From: Azospirillum sp. TSO35-2
GTDB lineage: Bacteria; Pseudomonadota; Alphaproteobacteria; Azospirillales; Azospirillaceae
Length of the DNA: 64,000 nucleotides
Reading direction: 5' to 3'
Assembly: GCF_003116095.1 (NCBI RefSeq)
Contig: NZ_LGRA01000021.1
Span: forward strand, 256,715-320,714
Shown in pieces: positions 39,514 through 48,531 of the stretch. Numbering within the stretch: position 1 is the stretch's first letter; every line of letters starts with the position of its first letter. A model generated the notes under the pieces. That model saw only the letters and a program-made list of their open reading frames with translations, had not been told where the DNA came from and made no database searches. The translations under genes were made by a program, and so were the position numbers.

Positions 39514-41205
39514 ATGAATCCGCTCGCACGTGTTGGCGTCGGTCCGAAAATCTATTCCGTTGTGTTCCTTCTCAGCGCTGTCACGGTCGGGCTGTTCGCG
39601 TACATGAGCAGCACCCTGAACAGGGTCGATGACAGCTATTCCCTCCTGATCAGCACCGATGTCCGCTTCGCCCAGAGCGTCGAGCGGATGCGTGGTGACG
39701 TCGCCAATTTCGGGCGCCAGGTGAACAACCTTCTGCTGCTGCAGGATCCGTCCGGGGTTCCGGCCCTGGTCAAGACGATGTCGGGCATCCAGGCAAAGAT
39801 CGCCGAATCCGAGGCCGAGATCACGCGCCTCGTCAAACCGGAACACCGGGCCACCGTCAGCCGGATGAGCGAGATACTGGCGTCAGTCAAGCGCGCCATC
39901 CCGGAGATCGTCACCGCGAAGGAAAACGCCGACCACGCCGGGGCGATGGCGCTCTACGGCAAGGAAGGGCGGCCGCTGATCGTCGAGGCCTTCAACACCG
40001 CCGCCAAACTGTCGGACGACGTGAACGTCGAAGTCGGCAAAGCGTCGGACCGGTTGAGCGACGAAACCGATACCGCCACTTGGCGGTCGATCATGGTCGT
40101 CACCGTCATGCTCGCTCTGGGTAGCGCCGTTTCGGTGGTCATCGCGGTGTTCGGCATCGGCCGCCCGATCCGGGCGCTGGGGGTGGTCATGGGGCGGCTG
40201 GCGAGCGGCGATGCGTCCGTGACCGTCGACGGCAGCGATCGCGGCGACGAGGTCGGGGCGATGGCGCGGACGGTCGAGATCTTCAAGCAGAACCTGGTCC
40301 GCAACCGCCAGATGGAGGAGGAGGCGCGGGTGGCCGAACAGCGCGCCGCCGCCGAGAAGACGCGCGCCATGAACGACCTCGCCACCAGCTTCGAGGCCAG
40401 CGTGCAGGGTGTGGTGGGCGCGGTGTCGACCGCCGCCAACCAGCTTCAGGGCAACGCCCAGGGCATGTCGTCGGTCGCCGAGGAAACCACGCGGCAGGCC
40501 TCCTCCGTGGCGGCGGCGAGCGAGCAGACGCTGTGCAACGTCCAGACCGTGGCGTCGGCAGCGGAACAACTGTCCAGTTCGATCAGCGAGATCGCGCGCC
40601 AGTTGGAAACCGCCACCCGCATCAGCCGTTCCGCCGTGGATGAGGCGCAACGCACCAACACGACGGTCGAAAGCCTCGCCCAGGCGGCAGAGCGGATCGG
40701 CAGCGTCGTGCAGCTGATCCAGGAAATCGCCAGCCAGACCAACCTGCTGGCGCTCAACGCGACCATCGAGGCGGCCCGGGCGGGCGAGGCCGGCAAGGGC
40801 TTCGCCGTCGTCGCATCGGAGGTGAAGAGCCTCGCCAACCAGACCGCGCGGGCGACGGAGGAGATCTCCGGCCAGATCCAGGCGATCCAGAAGGAAACCC
40901 AGGGGGCGGTCGGCGCCATCCGCGGCATCGCCGACACCGTGCAGCAGGTGAACCAGATCGCCACGTCCATCGCGTCGGCGGTGGAGGAGCAGACCGCGGC
41001 CACCGGCGAGATCTCGCGCAACGTCCAGCAGGCCGCGCAGGGGACCGCCGAAGTGTCGCGCAGCATCGTCAGCGTGAACGAGGCGTCGCAGGAGGCCGGC
41101 CGGTCCGCCTCGGACGTGCTGCAGGCCGCCGGCAGCCTCGGCGTCCAGGCCCATGAGCTGCGCGCATCGGTCAATGACTTCATCACCCGCATCCGCGCCG
41201 CCTGA
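39514..41205 (+). CDS. methyl-accepting chemotaxis protein
   Basis: 563 residues. Membrane segment 1 is at about 14-33, a periplasmic helical-bundle sensor (4HB-like, about 34-190) follows, and membrane segment 2 is at about 193-213 ([20 protein letters not shown]). A HAMP domain ([19 protein letters not shown], about 216-268) leads to a coiled-coil signalling domain with the conserved tip [20 protein letters not shown] and [19 protein letters not shown]. There is no C-terminal CheR-binding pentapeptide. It feeds the CheA/CheY pathway, and the ligand is unknown. An FNR box and a palindrome upstream suggest oxygen-linked expression. The ATG follows GAGGAACCGCG. Confidence 0.94.
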   Translation: MNPLARVGVGPKIYSVVFLLSAVTVGLFAYMSSTLNRVDDSYSLLISTDVRFAQSVERMRGDVANFGRQVNNLLLLQDPSGVPALVKTMSGIQAKIAESEAEITRLVKPEHRATVSRMSEILASVKRAIPEIVTAKENADHAGAMALYGKEGRPLIVEAFNTAAKLSDDVNVEVGKASDRLSDETDTATWRSIMVVTVMLALGSAVSVVIAVFGIGRPIRALGVVMGRLASGDASVTVDGSDRGDEVGAMARTVEIFKQNLVRNRQMEEEARVAEQRAAAEKTRAMNDLATSFEASVQGVVGAVSTAANQLQGNAQGMSSVAEETTRQASSVAAASEQTLCNVQTVASAAEQLSSSISEIARQLETATRISRSAVDEAQRTNTTVESLAQAAERIGSVVQLIQEIASQTNLLALNATIEAARAGEAGKGFAVVASEVKSLANQTARATEEISGQIQAIQKETQGAVGAIRGIADTVQQVNQIATSIASAVEEQTAATGEISRNVQQAAQGTAEVSRSIVSVNEASQEAGRSASDVLQAAGSLGVQAHELRASVNDFITRIRAA

Positions 41206-41253
41206 CCGCCACCACGAACCGGTCCTCACGGCCCGTCATGCCATAACGTCATG

Positions 41254-41289
41254 AAAAGGCCCCCTGCACCCATGGTGCGGGGGGCCTTT
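41254..41289. terminator. bidirectional terminator between chemoreceptor and SDR
   Basis: AAAGGCCCCCTGCACC pairs with GGTGCGGGGGGCCTTT around a CAT loop, a 16-bp stem with one wobble, A-run on the left and T-run on the right. It serves both convergent genes. Confidence 0.9.
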
Positions 41290-41312
41290 CCGATTCCGCC
41301 AGGGTTGCGGCC

Positions 41313-42173
41313 TCAGCCGTTCACCACCGTGCCGCCGTTCGGGTGCAACACCTGCCCCGACATGTAGGACGAGTCGTCGGAGGCCAGGAACACGTAGGAT
41401 GGGGCAACCTCGTCAGGCTGGCCGGCGCGCTTCATCGGCACGTTGCCGCCGAAGCTCGCGACCTTCTCCTCGTCGAAGGTGGAGGGGATCAGCGGAGTCC
41501 AGATCGGCCCCGGCGCAACGGCGTTGACGCGGATGCCGCGCTCGGCCAACGCCATCGACAGCGACCGGGTGAAGGCGACGATGGCGCCCTTGGTCGCCGA
41601 ATAGTCGAGCAGTTCCGGGCTGCCCTTGTAGGCGGTGACCGAGGTGGTGTTGATGATGCAGGCCCCCTCGTGCATGTGCGGCAGGGCGGCCTTTACCATG
41701 AAGAACTGAGCGAAGATGTTGGTGCGGAAGGTCCGCTCCAACTGCTCCGCGGTGATGTCCTCGATCGACTTCTGCGGGTGCTGCTCGGCAGCGTTGTTGA
41801 TCAGGATGTCGATCCGGCCGTGCTCGCCGATCATCCGCTCGACCGCCTTGCGGCAGGTGTCCTCCTGGCCGGCGTCGCCGCTGAGGATGGTGCAGGGCTG
41901 CCCCTCCGCCTCCACCAGACGGCGGGTTTCGCGGGCGTCCTCGTCCTCGTTGAGGTACAGGATGCCAACCTTCGCCCCTTCGCGCGCGTACAGAACGGCG
42001 ATCGCCCGGCCGATGCCGCTGTCGCCGCCGGTGATCAGCGCCACCTTGTCGCGCAGCTTGCCACTGCCGCGGTAGCCGGGTCTGGTTTCCGACGGTTGAG
42101 GTGTCATCGGAGCCTGATGGCCCGGTTGGGTGTTCTGGTGTTGGGGCGGCTGTCGGCTCTCTTGCTGAGCCAT
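41313..42173 (-). CDS. short-chain dehydrogenase (YghA-like, stress-type)
   Basis: 286 residues. A Gln/Pro-rich N-terminal tail (about 1-38) precedes a classical SDR: ALITGGDSGIGRAIA (NAD(P) loop), NNAAEQHP, the serine of INTTSVTAYKG, and YSATKGA (catalytic Tyr and Lys). The tail plus the GGDSGIG motif is typical of the YghA/YhdF/glucose-1-dehydrogenase-like group, often found in general stress regulons of alphaproteobacteria. Substrate unknown. ATG 42171-42173 has AAGGAG 7 nt upstream. A GGAAC-N16-TGTT promoter-like pair lies about 65 bp before it. Confidence 0.9.
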   Translation of the reverse strand: MAQQESRQPPQHQNTQPGHQAPMTPQPSETRPGYRGSGKLRDKVALITGGDSGIGRAIAVLYAREGAKVGILYLNEDEDARETRRLVEAEGQPCTILSGDAGQEDTCRKAVERMIGEHGRIDILINNAAEQHPQKSIEDITAEQLERTFRTNIFAQFFMVKAALPHMHEGACIINTTSVTAYKGSPELLDYSATKGAIVAFTRSLSMALAERGIRVNAVAPGPIWTPLIPSTFDEEKVASFGGNVPMKRAGQPDEVAPSYVFLASDDSSYMSGQVLHPNGGTVVNG

Positions 42174-42235
42174 TGGCATTCTCCTTGCTGGCCAGTCCTC
42201 ATCGGAGACTCGGATGGGATGCGTTGCACAATGAC

Positions 42236-42260
42236 AACAGCCTCCAATGCGCCGCGTTCC
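42236..42260 (-). promoter_or_regulatory. possible ECF promoter of the SDR gene (GGAAC-N16-TGTT)
   Basis: On the minus strand GGAAC (42260-42256) is followed after 16 bp by TGTT (42239-42236), one base from the EcfG consensus CGTT, about 65 bp before the SDR ATG. This is a match only. Confidence 0.35.
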
Positions 42261-42275
42261 GGCTGACGGCGGGCA

Positions 42276-42301
42276 GGAACAATCGGTCACATCGGCCTGT
42301 T
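42276..42301 (+). promoter_or_regulatory. possible ECF promoter toward the anti-sigma-like gene (GGAAC-N17-TGTT)
   Basis: GGAAC (42276-42280) and TGTT (42298-42301) with a 17-bp spacer, about 225 bp before the small anti-sigma-like gene. Together with the minus-strand pair it gives divergent GGAAC promoters in the 354-nt gap 42174-42527; nothing else was seen there. Confidence 0.3.
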
Positions 42302-42527
42302 ACTTGGCCGGATGACGCGAAAGAGGATGTCGATGCCGGATTGCTCGCCTCGAAAGGGGGCGGAGATCGCGCCGTTTGTCGGACTGGTACGACCGAGGAT
42401 CATGCCCGTAAGATGGTCGGGAATGCCCTTTCGGCGGACTTCCCGGCAACGGCGGAGCCACCGGACGTATCACGGTTGATCGTGTCCCAGGGGTAATCCC
42501 CGGCGACCCATCCGGGAACGACAGAAG

Positions 42528-42752
42528 ATGAAGCGTGTGACGATGACCGATATCAACGCCTATCTGGATGGCGCCCTGGATGACCAGGAGCGTACGGAGT
42601 TCGAAAACGCGGTGGAGGGTGATCCCGACGCCAAGGCGCTGCTCGCCCTCCACCGCCAACATGTGGAGGAGCTTCATCGCCTGTACGACCCGGTCCTGAA
42701 CGAGGAGGTTCCCCCACGCATGCTTGACCTGTTGCGCAAGCGGAACGGTTGA
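42528..42752 (+). CDS. small anti-sigma-factor-like protein
   Basis: 74 residues. The sequence INAYLDGALDDQERTEFENA, then HRQHVEELHRLYDPVLNEEV and PPRML, matches the cytoplasmic N-terminal sigma-binding domain of transmembrane anti-sigma factors. The protein stops where those proteins continue into a membrane helix. It has no zinc-binding His-Cys-Cys set. It may be a soluble anti-sigma factor, possibly for the ECF sigma at 38.7 kb. ATG 42528 is used; ATG 42543 is an alternative. Whether it arose by loss of the membrane part or is full length cannot be told from sequence alone. Confidence 0.65.
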   Translation: MKRVTMTDINAYLDGALDDQERTEFENAVEGDPDAKALLALHRQHVEELHRLYDPVLNEEVPPRMLDLLRKRNG

Positions 42753-42936
42753 CGCCGCCGCTGCTCCGCCGCGGGCCCGCGTCCGGCACGGGCGTGGTCG
42801 CGGCGGTGGCCGCATTTTTTTCATCCCTCACGCCTCGCCATGCGCTATGGGAGACGCGGTGGCCGGACGCCCCTCCCCCGGCCCTTTCCCGGGCGACCCG
42901 TCCCAGGCGGGCACGACCGGATCGGACGGATGAAGC

Positions 42937-44427
42937 ATGGCGCGCAGACGAGCGGAACCGAGCATCCTGCTCGGTCCCATCCTGTATTTCCGTGGTGAGC
43001 AGCGTGACCGCTGGTGGCTGTCGGCGCTGTTCGTGCTGGACGGCGAGGTCGAACCTGACGACTTGCGGGTGGACGGCGTCACGCTGCCCGTGCCGCCCCG
43101 CCATCTGGCCGCCTGGCGTCGCCGCCATGTCTGGCGTTTCGACTTTGCGGTGCCGCGCGGCATGCGGGACACCGACGTCGCCTATGGCTTTCCCGACGGG
43201 CCATCCTGGAGCGTGGTCATTCCGGGTCGGTCATCCTATCCACGGATAGCGGTTCTTTCCGGAAGCGGAATGAATGGCGGGGCCTCGGCGGAACGCGATG
43301 AGCCGGCGCTGTGGCCCGAATTGACCGAGCAGCACCGCAGCGACCGCTACCATCTGATGCTGCACACCGGCGGGCAGGTCGACGGCAACGCCGTGCTGGA
43401 GGCTTCCCCGCAGCTTGCCGCCTGGGCCGGCGCGCGGGCGGGCCGCCCGGCTCTGGCCGGTCTGGCCGAAGAGATGATGAACGCCGGGTTCGAACGTTAC
43501 CTCCGGACCTGGAGCGGCGCGGCGGCGGCGCAGGCGCTGGCCTCGATCCCATCGGTGATGATGTGGGACGGCCACGACCTCGGCGATGCGCTGGCCGCTG
43601 CCTGGGAAGGGCACGGTGAGGCCGACGACGCCACCCGGACGTTGCGTCCGCTGGTGATGGCCGCGCGCCGGCATGTCCAACTGTTCCAGACCGGCTCGGT
43701 CCCCGACGCGCCGCCGGACAGCCTGTGGGGCTCCGCCTGCGGCACGCTGGCGCAAGGCTTCACCGTGGGCGAGGCCGGGCTGCTCGCGCTCGACCTGTGG
43801 AGCGACCGCAGCCGCGGACGGATGCTGTCGGAGCGCAGTTGGGTCCTGCTGCCGGACTGGCTGAACCGCTTCGCCCAATGCCGCCACCTGATCCTGCTCA
43901 GCGGCACGCCGCTGCTGGCCCCGGGCATCGGCCTGCTCGACCGCCTCGGCGCCCTGCCCGGCGCGCTGCCGGGCGCGCTGGTGCCGGACGCGGTGCGCCG
44001 GCGGCTGGGTGGGATGTGGCCGGCGCACCGACGCCGCGCCGACTGGGAACGGATGGTCGGCGTCCTGGCCGATTTCTCGCGGCGGAGCGGCTGCCGGGTC
44101 ACCGTCGCGTCGGGCGGGCTCGCCGGGGTGGCCGGCCGCGGTGTGCTGCGCGGTGGCGGGTTGGAGATGTGGCAGCTTTATGGCCCCGGCTTTGCCGTCG
44201 CCCCTGCATCGGGCTGGCGGTCGCGTCTGCTGGGCGGGCACCTGCTGGGCGCCCGGCACGACCACACCCTGCCGGGCCACCGGTTCGAACTGCCGGCCTT
44301 TGCCGATGGCGGACGGCGCACGCTGGAGGGACGCGGCTGGCTCGCCTGCACCTTCGACGGCAAGGGCCAGTTGCACGCCCGCTGGTGCCTTCCCGGCTCG
44401 CCCGGCCGCCACGTCCAGGCGATTTGA
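42937..44427 (+). CDS. PhoD-like metallophosphatase family protein
   Basis: 496 residues, no signal peptide. An N-terminal beta-rich region (about 1-110, RDRWWLSALFVLDGEVEPDD) is followed by a phosphatase-like part with VMMWDGHDLGDAL (about residue 208), equivalent to the WDDHD metal-binding motif of PhoD. Later LILLSGTPLLAPGIGLLDRL, then MVGVLADFSRRSGCRVTVASGG, probably correspond to the remaining metal-site strands, with some ligands altered. Activity as a phosphatase is therefore uncertain. The small anti-sigma-like gene lies 184 nt upstream and a glycosyltransferase follows. Confidence 0.68.
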   Translation: MARRRAEPSILLGPILYFRGEQRDRWWLSALFVLDGEVEPDDLRVDGVTLPVPPRHLAAWRRRHVWRFDFAVPRGMRDTDVAYGFPDGPSWSVVIPGRSSYPRIAVLSGSGMNGGASAERDEPALWPELTEQHRSDRYHLMLHTGGQVDGNAVLEASPQLAAWAGARAGRPALAGLAEEMMNAGFERYLRTWSGAAAAQALASIPSVMMWDGHDLGDALAAAWEGHGEADDATRTLRPLVMAARRHVQLFQTGSVPDAPPDSLWGSACGTLAQGFTVGEAGLLALDLWSDRSRGRMLSERSWVLLPDWLNRFAQCRHLILLSGTPLLAPGIGLLDRLGALPGALPGALVPDAVRRRLGGMWPAHRRRADWERMVGVLADFSRRSGCRVTVASGGLAGVAGRGVLRGGGLEMWQLYGPGFAVAPASGWRSRLLGGHLLGARHDHTLPGHRFELPAFADGGRRTLEGRGWLACTFDGKGQLHARWCLPGSPGRHVQAI

Positions 44428-44526
44428 CCGGGTCTTACGCCGCAACCATCCGGCGGTGTCGCGGCAAAGACACCCGCGCCTTGCGTGCAAGATGGTTGAA
44501 CCCCGGCTGCACACCCGGCTAGGCTC

Positions 44527-45735
44527 ATGGCGTTTTTGCCATCGCCCAAGGTCGTCATGACGCGCAACTTCGCCATCACGTGGCAACTCACGGAGATTCA
44601 CGGCTGGGGGATGGTCGGGGTCCACACCGCCCTGCACCTGATGGAGCGCGGCGCTCCCCCGCTTCTGCTGGACACCCCGGCGTTGGAGACCCTGCGGCCG
44701 GAGAACCGGGCCAAGCTGGAAGGGCTGCTTGAGCCTCACCGGCGCTTCATGGCGCAGGCGGCGGCGTACGCCGGAACGACCATCGTGGTCCCGGACGTCG
44801 ACATGCTGCACGCGCTGGGGAACGGCTTTGACGGCGCTCCGATGAGGCAGTCGTTCCGGGGGCGAAACAACATCGGCGTCATCGCCTTCGAAGACACGCG
44901 GTTCGACGCGGCGGTTCTGGAGCGGGCACGCTCCTTCGACCGTCTGGTGGTTCATTCCACCTACAACCGCGACCTGCTGGTCGAACAGGGTTTCACCGAC
45001 GTCGGTCTGGCGTTCCAGGGCATCGACCCGACCGAGATCCGGCCGCTGCCGCCGACCGGGCGTTTCGGCGACCGTTTCGTCGTGTTCTCCGGTGGCAAGC
45101 TGGAGTTCCGCAAGGGGCAGGACATCGTCCTGTCCGCCTTCCGCGCGTTCCAGCAACGCCATCCGGAGGCGCTGCTGGTCACCGCGTGGCAAAGCCCGTG
45201 GCCCGGCCTGGCCGAGAGCATCGCGGAATCGCCGTTGACCCGCGTCCCGCCGGACATCGGGCCCGACGGGCGCCTGGACGTCGTCGGCTGGGCGACCCGC
45301 TACGGCATCCCGCCCGACGCCGTGGTCGACCTGGGCATGCTCGGCCGTGGCGACATCGCGTCGGTGCTGGCCGACTGCAACGCGGCGGTGTTCCCCAACC
45401 GGTGCGAGGGGGCGACCAACCTCGTCGCGATGGAGGCGATGGGCTGCGGCGTGCCGGTCGTGCTGTCGGCCAACACCGGCCATCTCGACCTGATCGGCCC
45501 GGCCGACGCCCCACATTGCTGGCCGCTGACCCGGCAGACCCAGCTGTTCAGCCCGCAGGGGCGGCGCAAGGGCTGGAAGGAGTCCTCGGTCAACGAGACG
45601 GTGGCCCATCTGGAGACCATCCACGCCGACCGCGAGGAGGCGAAGCGCCGCGCCCAGCGCGCGCTGGCCTTCATCCACGGCCAGCGCACCTGGAGCCGGT
45701 TCGCAGAAACCTTCATCGAGGCGTGCAGCGTCTGA
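44527..45735 (+). CDS. glycosyltransferase family 4-like protein
   Basis: 402 residues with the GT-B fold. The N-terminal acceptor domain has GWGMVGVHTALHLMERG. The C-terminal donor domain has FSGGKLEFRKGQDIVLSAFR, and the nucleotide-sugar motif NRCEGATNLVAMEAMGCGVP (E-x7-E type), then VVLSANTGHLDLIG. It transfers a sugar from an activated donor, perhaps to a surface glycan or protein. The acceptor is unknown. ATG 44527 is used; ATG 44557 is also in frame. It is convergent with a TPR methyltransferase gene 30 nt away. Confidence 0.82.
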   Translation: MAFLPSPKVVMTRNFAITWQLTEIHGWGMVGVHTALHLMERGAPPLLLDTPALETLRPENRAKLEGLLEPHRRFMAQAAAYAGTTIVVPDVDMLHALGNGFDGAPMRQSFRGRNNIGVIAFEDTRFDAAVLERARSFDRLVVHSTYNRDLLVEQGFTDVGLAFQGIDPTEIRPLPPTGRFGDRFVVFSGGKLEFRKGQDIVLSAFRAFQQRHPEALLVTAWQSPWPGLAESIAESPLTRVPPDIGPDGRLDVVGWATRYGIPPDAVVDLGMLGRGDIASVLADCNAAVFPNRCEGATNLVAMEAMGCGVPVVLSANTGHLDLIGPADAPHCWPLTRQTQLFSPQGRRKGWKESSVNETVAHLETIHADREEAKRRAQRALAFIHGQRTWSRFAETFIEACSV

Positions 45736-45765
45736 CCCGGCCACAGCCGGCCAGTCGGCGGGAGA

Positions 45766-47136
45766 CTACGTTGCCGGCCGCTCCACCACGAACAGCAGGC
45801 CGGCGACCGGCACGCCCTTTTCCCGGCGCGGCGCGCAAGGCTCGATCAGCCGGATGGTGAATCCGGCCGCCGCGGCGGTGTCGCGCACATAAGCCTGGGT
45901 GTGGGCGTAGCGGCGGGTCGCCCCCAGGATGATGGGGTCCGGCGACTCGTCGGGCAGACGCTCCACCGTGGCGGCGAAGCGGCCACCCGGCACCAGCGCC
46001 CGCGCCGCCGCCGCGAAGACCGGCGCAAGGTCGCCGATGTAGACCAGCACGTCGGCCGCCACCAGCAGGTCCCAGGCGCCCAGCGCATCGCCGGACCCAG
46101 GGGCCATCGCGTCCACCACGTCGCCGACGCCCAGCGCGTCGTAGAGGCCACGTTGCCGGGCCTTCTCCACCATGCGTGGCGACAGGTCGACACCGGCCAG
46201 ATGCCCGGCCAGCGACCGGAACACGACACCGGCCAGCCCGGTGCCGCAGCCGAGGTCGAGCACCCGCGAGCCCGCCGCTGGCGCAGGACCGCCGAGCCGG
46301 TCCACCGCCGCCCGCAGCAACTCCGGCGCGGCGTATCCCAGCTTGCCGACCAGATCCTGGTCGAAGCGGTCGGCGTAGCGGTCGAACAGGGCACGGACAT
46401 AGGCGGCGGACAGGTCGGCACCCTCCCCGGCTTCCAGCGCCGTGATCAGCCGTTCAATGGCGAAGGCGTCATCTCCGTCGGCCAGCGCGCGGGCGTGCCG
46501 CAACGCCGCCAGCGCCTTCACCGGCTCCTGCAGCGCCAGCCAGCCGCGGCCCAGCGCCTGATGGACCGCCGCGTCGTCATCGAACCGGTGCGCCAGCGGT
46601 TGCAGCAGTTCAACCGCCGCCAGCGCGTCGCCGGCCTCGGTCAGCGCCTCGGCCAGAGCCAGGGCGGCGTCGCGGTCGTCGGGACGCAGGGCCACCGCCT
46701 CCCGGAACTCATCCAGCGCCTCTTCTTTATGGCCGGTGGCGGACAGGCAGCGCGCCAGCCCGAGTCGGGCCGGGGCCGAATCGCTCCGCTCGGCCGTCAG
46801 CGCCGCGTAGATCGCGTGCGCAGCATCAAAATTTCCGCAACGCAGCAGCGCTTCGGCATGGCTGAGCCGCCACGACCAGCCGGTGGGATCCAGGGCGACG
46901 GCGCGTCCGAAAGCCAACGCCGAAGCCGCTGCGGCGGTGCCGTCGGCAATCCCGCCGAAAGCGTCGGCCAGCGCGGCCCAGGCCTCGCCGTTCGTCGGAT
47001 CGGCGGCGACGACCGCCTGGAATCCACGAGCGGCTGCGGTGAAATCCCCGGCATAGAGCCGGTCGTAACCCAACCGGAACAGTTGATCGAGATCGGGGGC
47101 GGACGGCACTCCCGCAATGGACGGCTCCGCGGACAC
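45766..47136 (-). CDS. TPR-containing SAM-dependent methyltransferase
   Basis: 456 residues. Tetratricopeptide repeats span about 10-240 (FRLGYDRLYAGDFTAAARGF, then EAWAALADAFGG, RLGLARCLSATGHKEEALDE). A class I methyltransferase domain spans about 285-456, with VLDLGCGTGLAGVVF (SAM glycine motif), AGVDLSPRMVEKARQRGLYD and a third motif LLVAADVLVYIGDL. The start is GTG (47134-47136) with GAGGGA 8 nt upstream. Similar fusions methylate small molecules or surface precursors; the substrate is unknown. It is convergent with the glycosyltransferase. Confidence 0.85.
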   Translation of the reverse strand: MSAEPSIAGVPSAPDLDQLFRLGYDRLYAGDFTAAARGFQAVVAADPTNGEAWAALADAFGGIADGTAAAASALAFGRAVALDPTGWSWRLSHAEALLRCGNFDAAHAIYAALTAERSDSAPARLGLARCLSATGHKEEALDEFREAVALRPDDRDAALALAEALTEAGDALAAVELLQPLAHRFDDDAAVHQALGRGWLALQEPVKALAALRHARALADGDDAFAIERLITALEAGEGADLSAAYVRALFDRYADRFDQDLVGKLGYAAPELLRAAVDRLGGPAPAAGSRVLDLGCGTGLAGVVFRSLAGHLAGVDLSPRMVEKARQRGLYDALGVGDVVDAMAPGSGDALGAWDLLVAADVLVYIGDLAPVFAAAARALVPGGRFAATVERLPDESPDPIILGATRRYAHTQAYVRDTAAAAGFTIRLIEPCAPRREKGVPVAGLLFVVERPAT

Positions 47137-47628
47137 GGATGTGATCCCTCAAAGATCGGGCTTCGGCCGGAGGAAAGCCGTCGGCCCGGAGATCCCGCAT
47201 CCGCCCGTCGCCGGGGCCATCCCGGCCGTCCCTGCGGCACCACCCACGCCGCCGGCATCGAGTCCGGGGCAATGGGGCGGCAAATCTTACTGCCCCAACA
47301 TGCTGCGCTGCGCAAGGGGGTGGTGAAAATCGTCCGAACGTGTGATTCCGGCGACACGCGGTCGCAGTAGCCCCTTTTTCATAGGGTCTCCGGCCGACGT
47401 CCATGGCCGATCGAGCCACCCCTTTCGAATGTGTCGGCGACCGAGGGGATTCAAAGGCTTACCAGCCGGTCCCATGGGCCTAGACCGTCCGTCCTGCACC
47501 CCCGGGTGACATCGGTCGGACGAAAGCTGTGGTATTACCAGGGTGCAATCGTGTTGACGATGGATCAAATTTTTGGAAGTGTGGCCCCGGCGCCCGATTG
47601 GGAGGCGCTGAACACTTGGGTAGGAGGC

Positions 47629-47653
47629 GGTCACCGTAAGCGACTCGGTGACC
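47629..47653 (+). repeat. inverted repeat in the 47.1-47.7 kb gap
   Basis: GGTCACCG (47629-47636), 9-nt loop, CGGTGACC (47646-47653): a perfect 8-bp stem about 85 nt before the transglycosylase ATG, probably in its 5' leader. The rest of the 601-nt gap (47137-47737) contains no convincing gene. A 44-codon ORF at 47560-47694 lacks a ribosome site. Confidence 0.45.
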
Positions 47654-47737
47654 GGAACAACGGCCCCGCGCAGGGGGTCAAACAGCTGCCGTGACAGCCG
47701 ATTGGGCAACGGGGCGACACACAGAAGGAGATCAGGG

Positions 47738-48415
47738 ATGCAGGGACGAAAACAGCGCGTGAGCACCACAAGGGGTGGACGCTTCGCACTGGCTGCCGGA
47801 CTGCTGACGGCTCCGCTGGTGACCCTGGCGGTCGCGACGCCCGCGATGGCCCAGTCGAAGGAAAGCTGCGTCACCCACGCCGTCGAGGCCGAACAGCAAC
47901 TCGGCATTCCCTCCGGCATGCTGGTGGCGATCGCGCTGGTCGAAAGCGGTCAGGACGGTGCCCCCCATCCCTTCGCCATGAGCCTTCAGGGCCGCGCCTA
48001 TTACGCCCGCAGCGTCAGCGACGCCGCACGCCATCTGCGCGACCAGCGCGGCCAGATCCGCTCCAACACCTTCGTCGGCTGCATGCAGCTGTCGGTGGCC
48101 AGCCACCGCGGCGAGTTCCAGCCGGTGGAACGCATCGTGGAGCCGCGCGACAACGTCTTCTACGCCGGCCAGATGCTGGTCCGCTTCCATGGCGAGGAAG
48201 GCAACTGGAAGACCGCGCTGGCGCGCTACAACGGCGGTTCCGGCCGTCGTGCCCAGGCCTATGTTTGCAAGATCTGGCAGAGCCTGTCCGAGCTCGACCC
48301 GCAGAGCGCCAAGCTGCTCGCCTCGTCCCGTTGCGAGGACACCGATCCCGTCAGCGTCGCCCCGCGCACCCGCCGCAGCTTCCGCAACGCGCAGCAGGTC
48401 GCCGCGATCAACTGA
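47738..48415 (+). CDS. exported lytic transglycosylase (SLT domain)
   Basis: 225 residues. The signal peptide has a basic start (MQGRKQRVSTTRGGRF), hydrophobic core and cleavage near PAMAQS. The SLT fold spans about 40-190: catalytic Glu in MLVAIALVESGQDG, NTFVGCMQLSVASHRGEF and ALARYNGGSGRRAQAYV are the family motifs. It cleaves peptidoglycan, often to allow envelope machines to be inserted. The C-terminal tail is basic and low-complexity. ATG 47738 has GAAGGAGA upstream. No secretion-system genes are nearby, so a housekeeping or local role is likely. Confidence 0.9.
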   Translation: MQGRKQRVSTTRGGRFALAAGLLTAPLVTLAVATPAMAQSKESCVTHAVEAEQQLGIPSGMLVAIALVESGQDGAPHPFAMSLQGRAYYARSVSDAARHLRDQRGQIRSNTFVGCMQLSVASHRGEFQPVERIVEPRDNVFYAGQMLVRFHGEEGNWKTALARYNGGSGRRAQAYVCKIWQSLSELDPQSAKLLASSRCEDTDPVSVAPRTRRSFRNAQQVAAIN

Positions 48416-48531
48416 GCACACCGTCCGAGCACTCCCCAAGAGCCCCGTCCCGCCGCTGCCGGTTCATCCGGCAGTCATCGCCCGCACCGTGGGGCTGGCG
48501 CCGTGGGGCTTGATCGGGTAGATCCCGGCGT

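Noticed and set aside
47554..47568. TTGAC-N5-ATCAA as an FNR box
   Set aside because: FNR-type sites need a 4-bp spacer; this one has 5.
47560..47694. A 44-codon ORF in the gap before the lytic transglycosylase
   Set aside because: No ribosome binding site, no recognisable features, and it overlaps a perfect inverted repeat; insufficient support as a gene.
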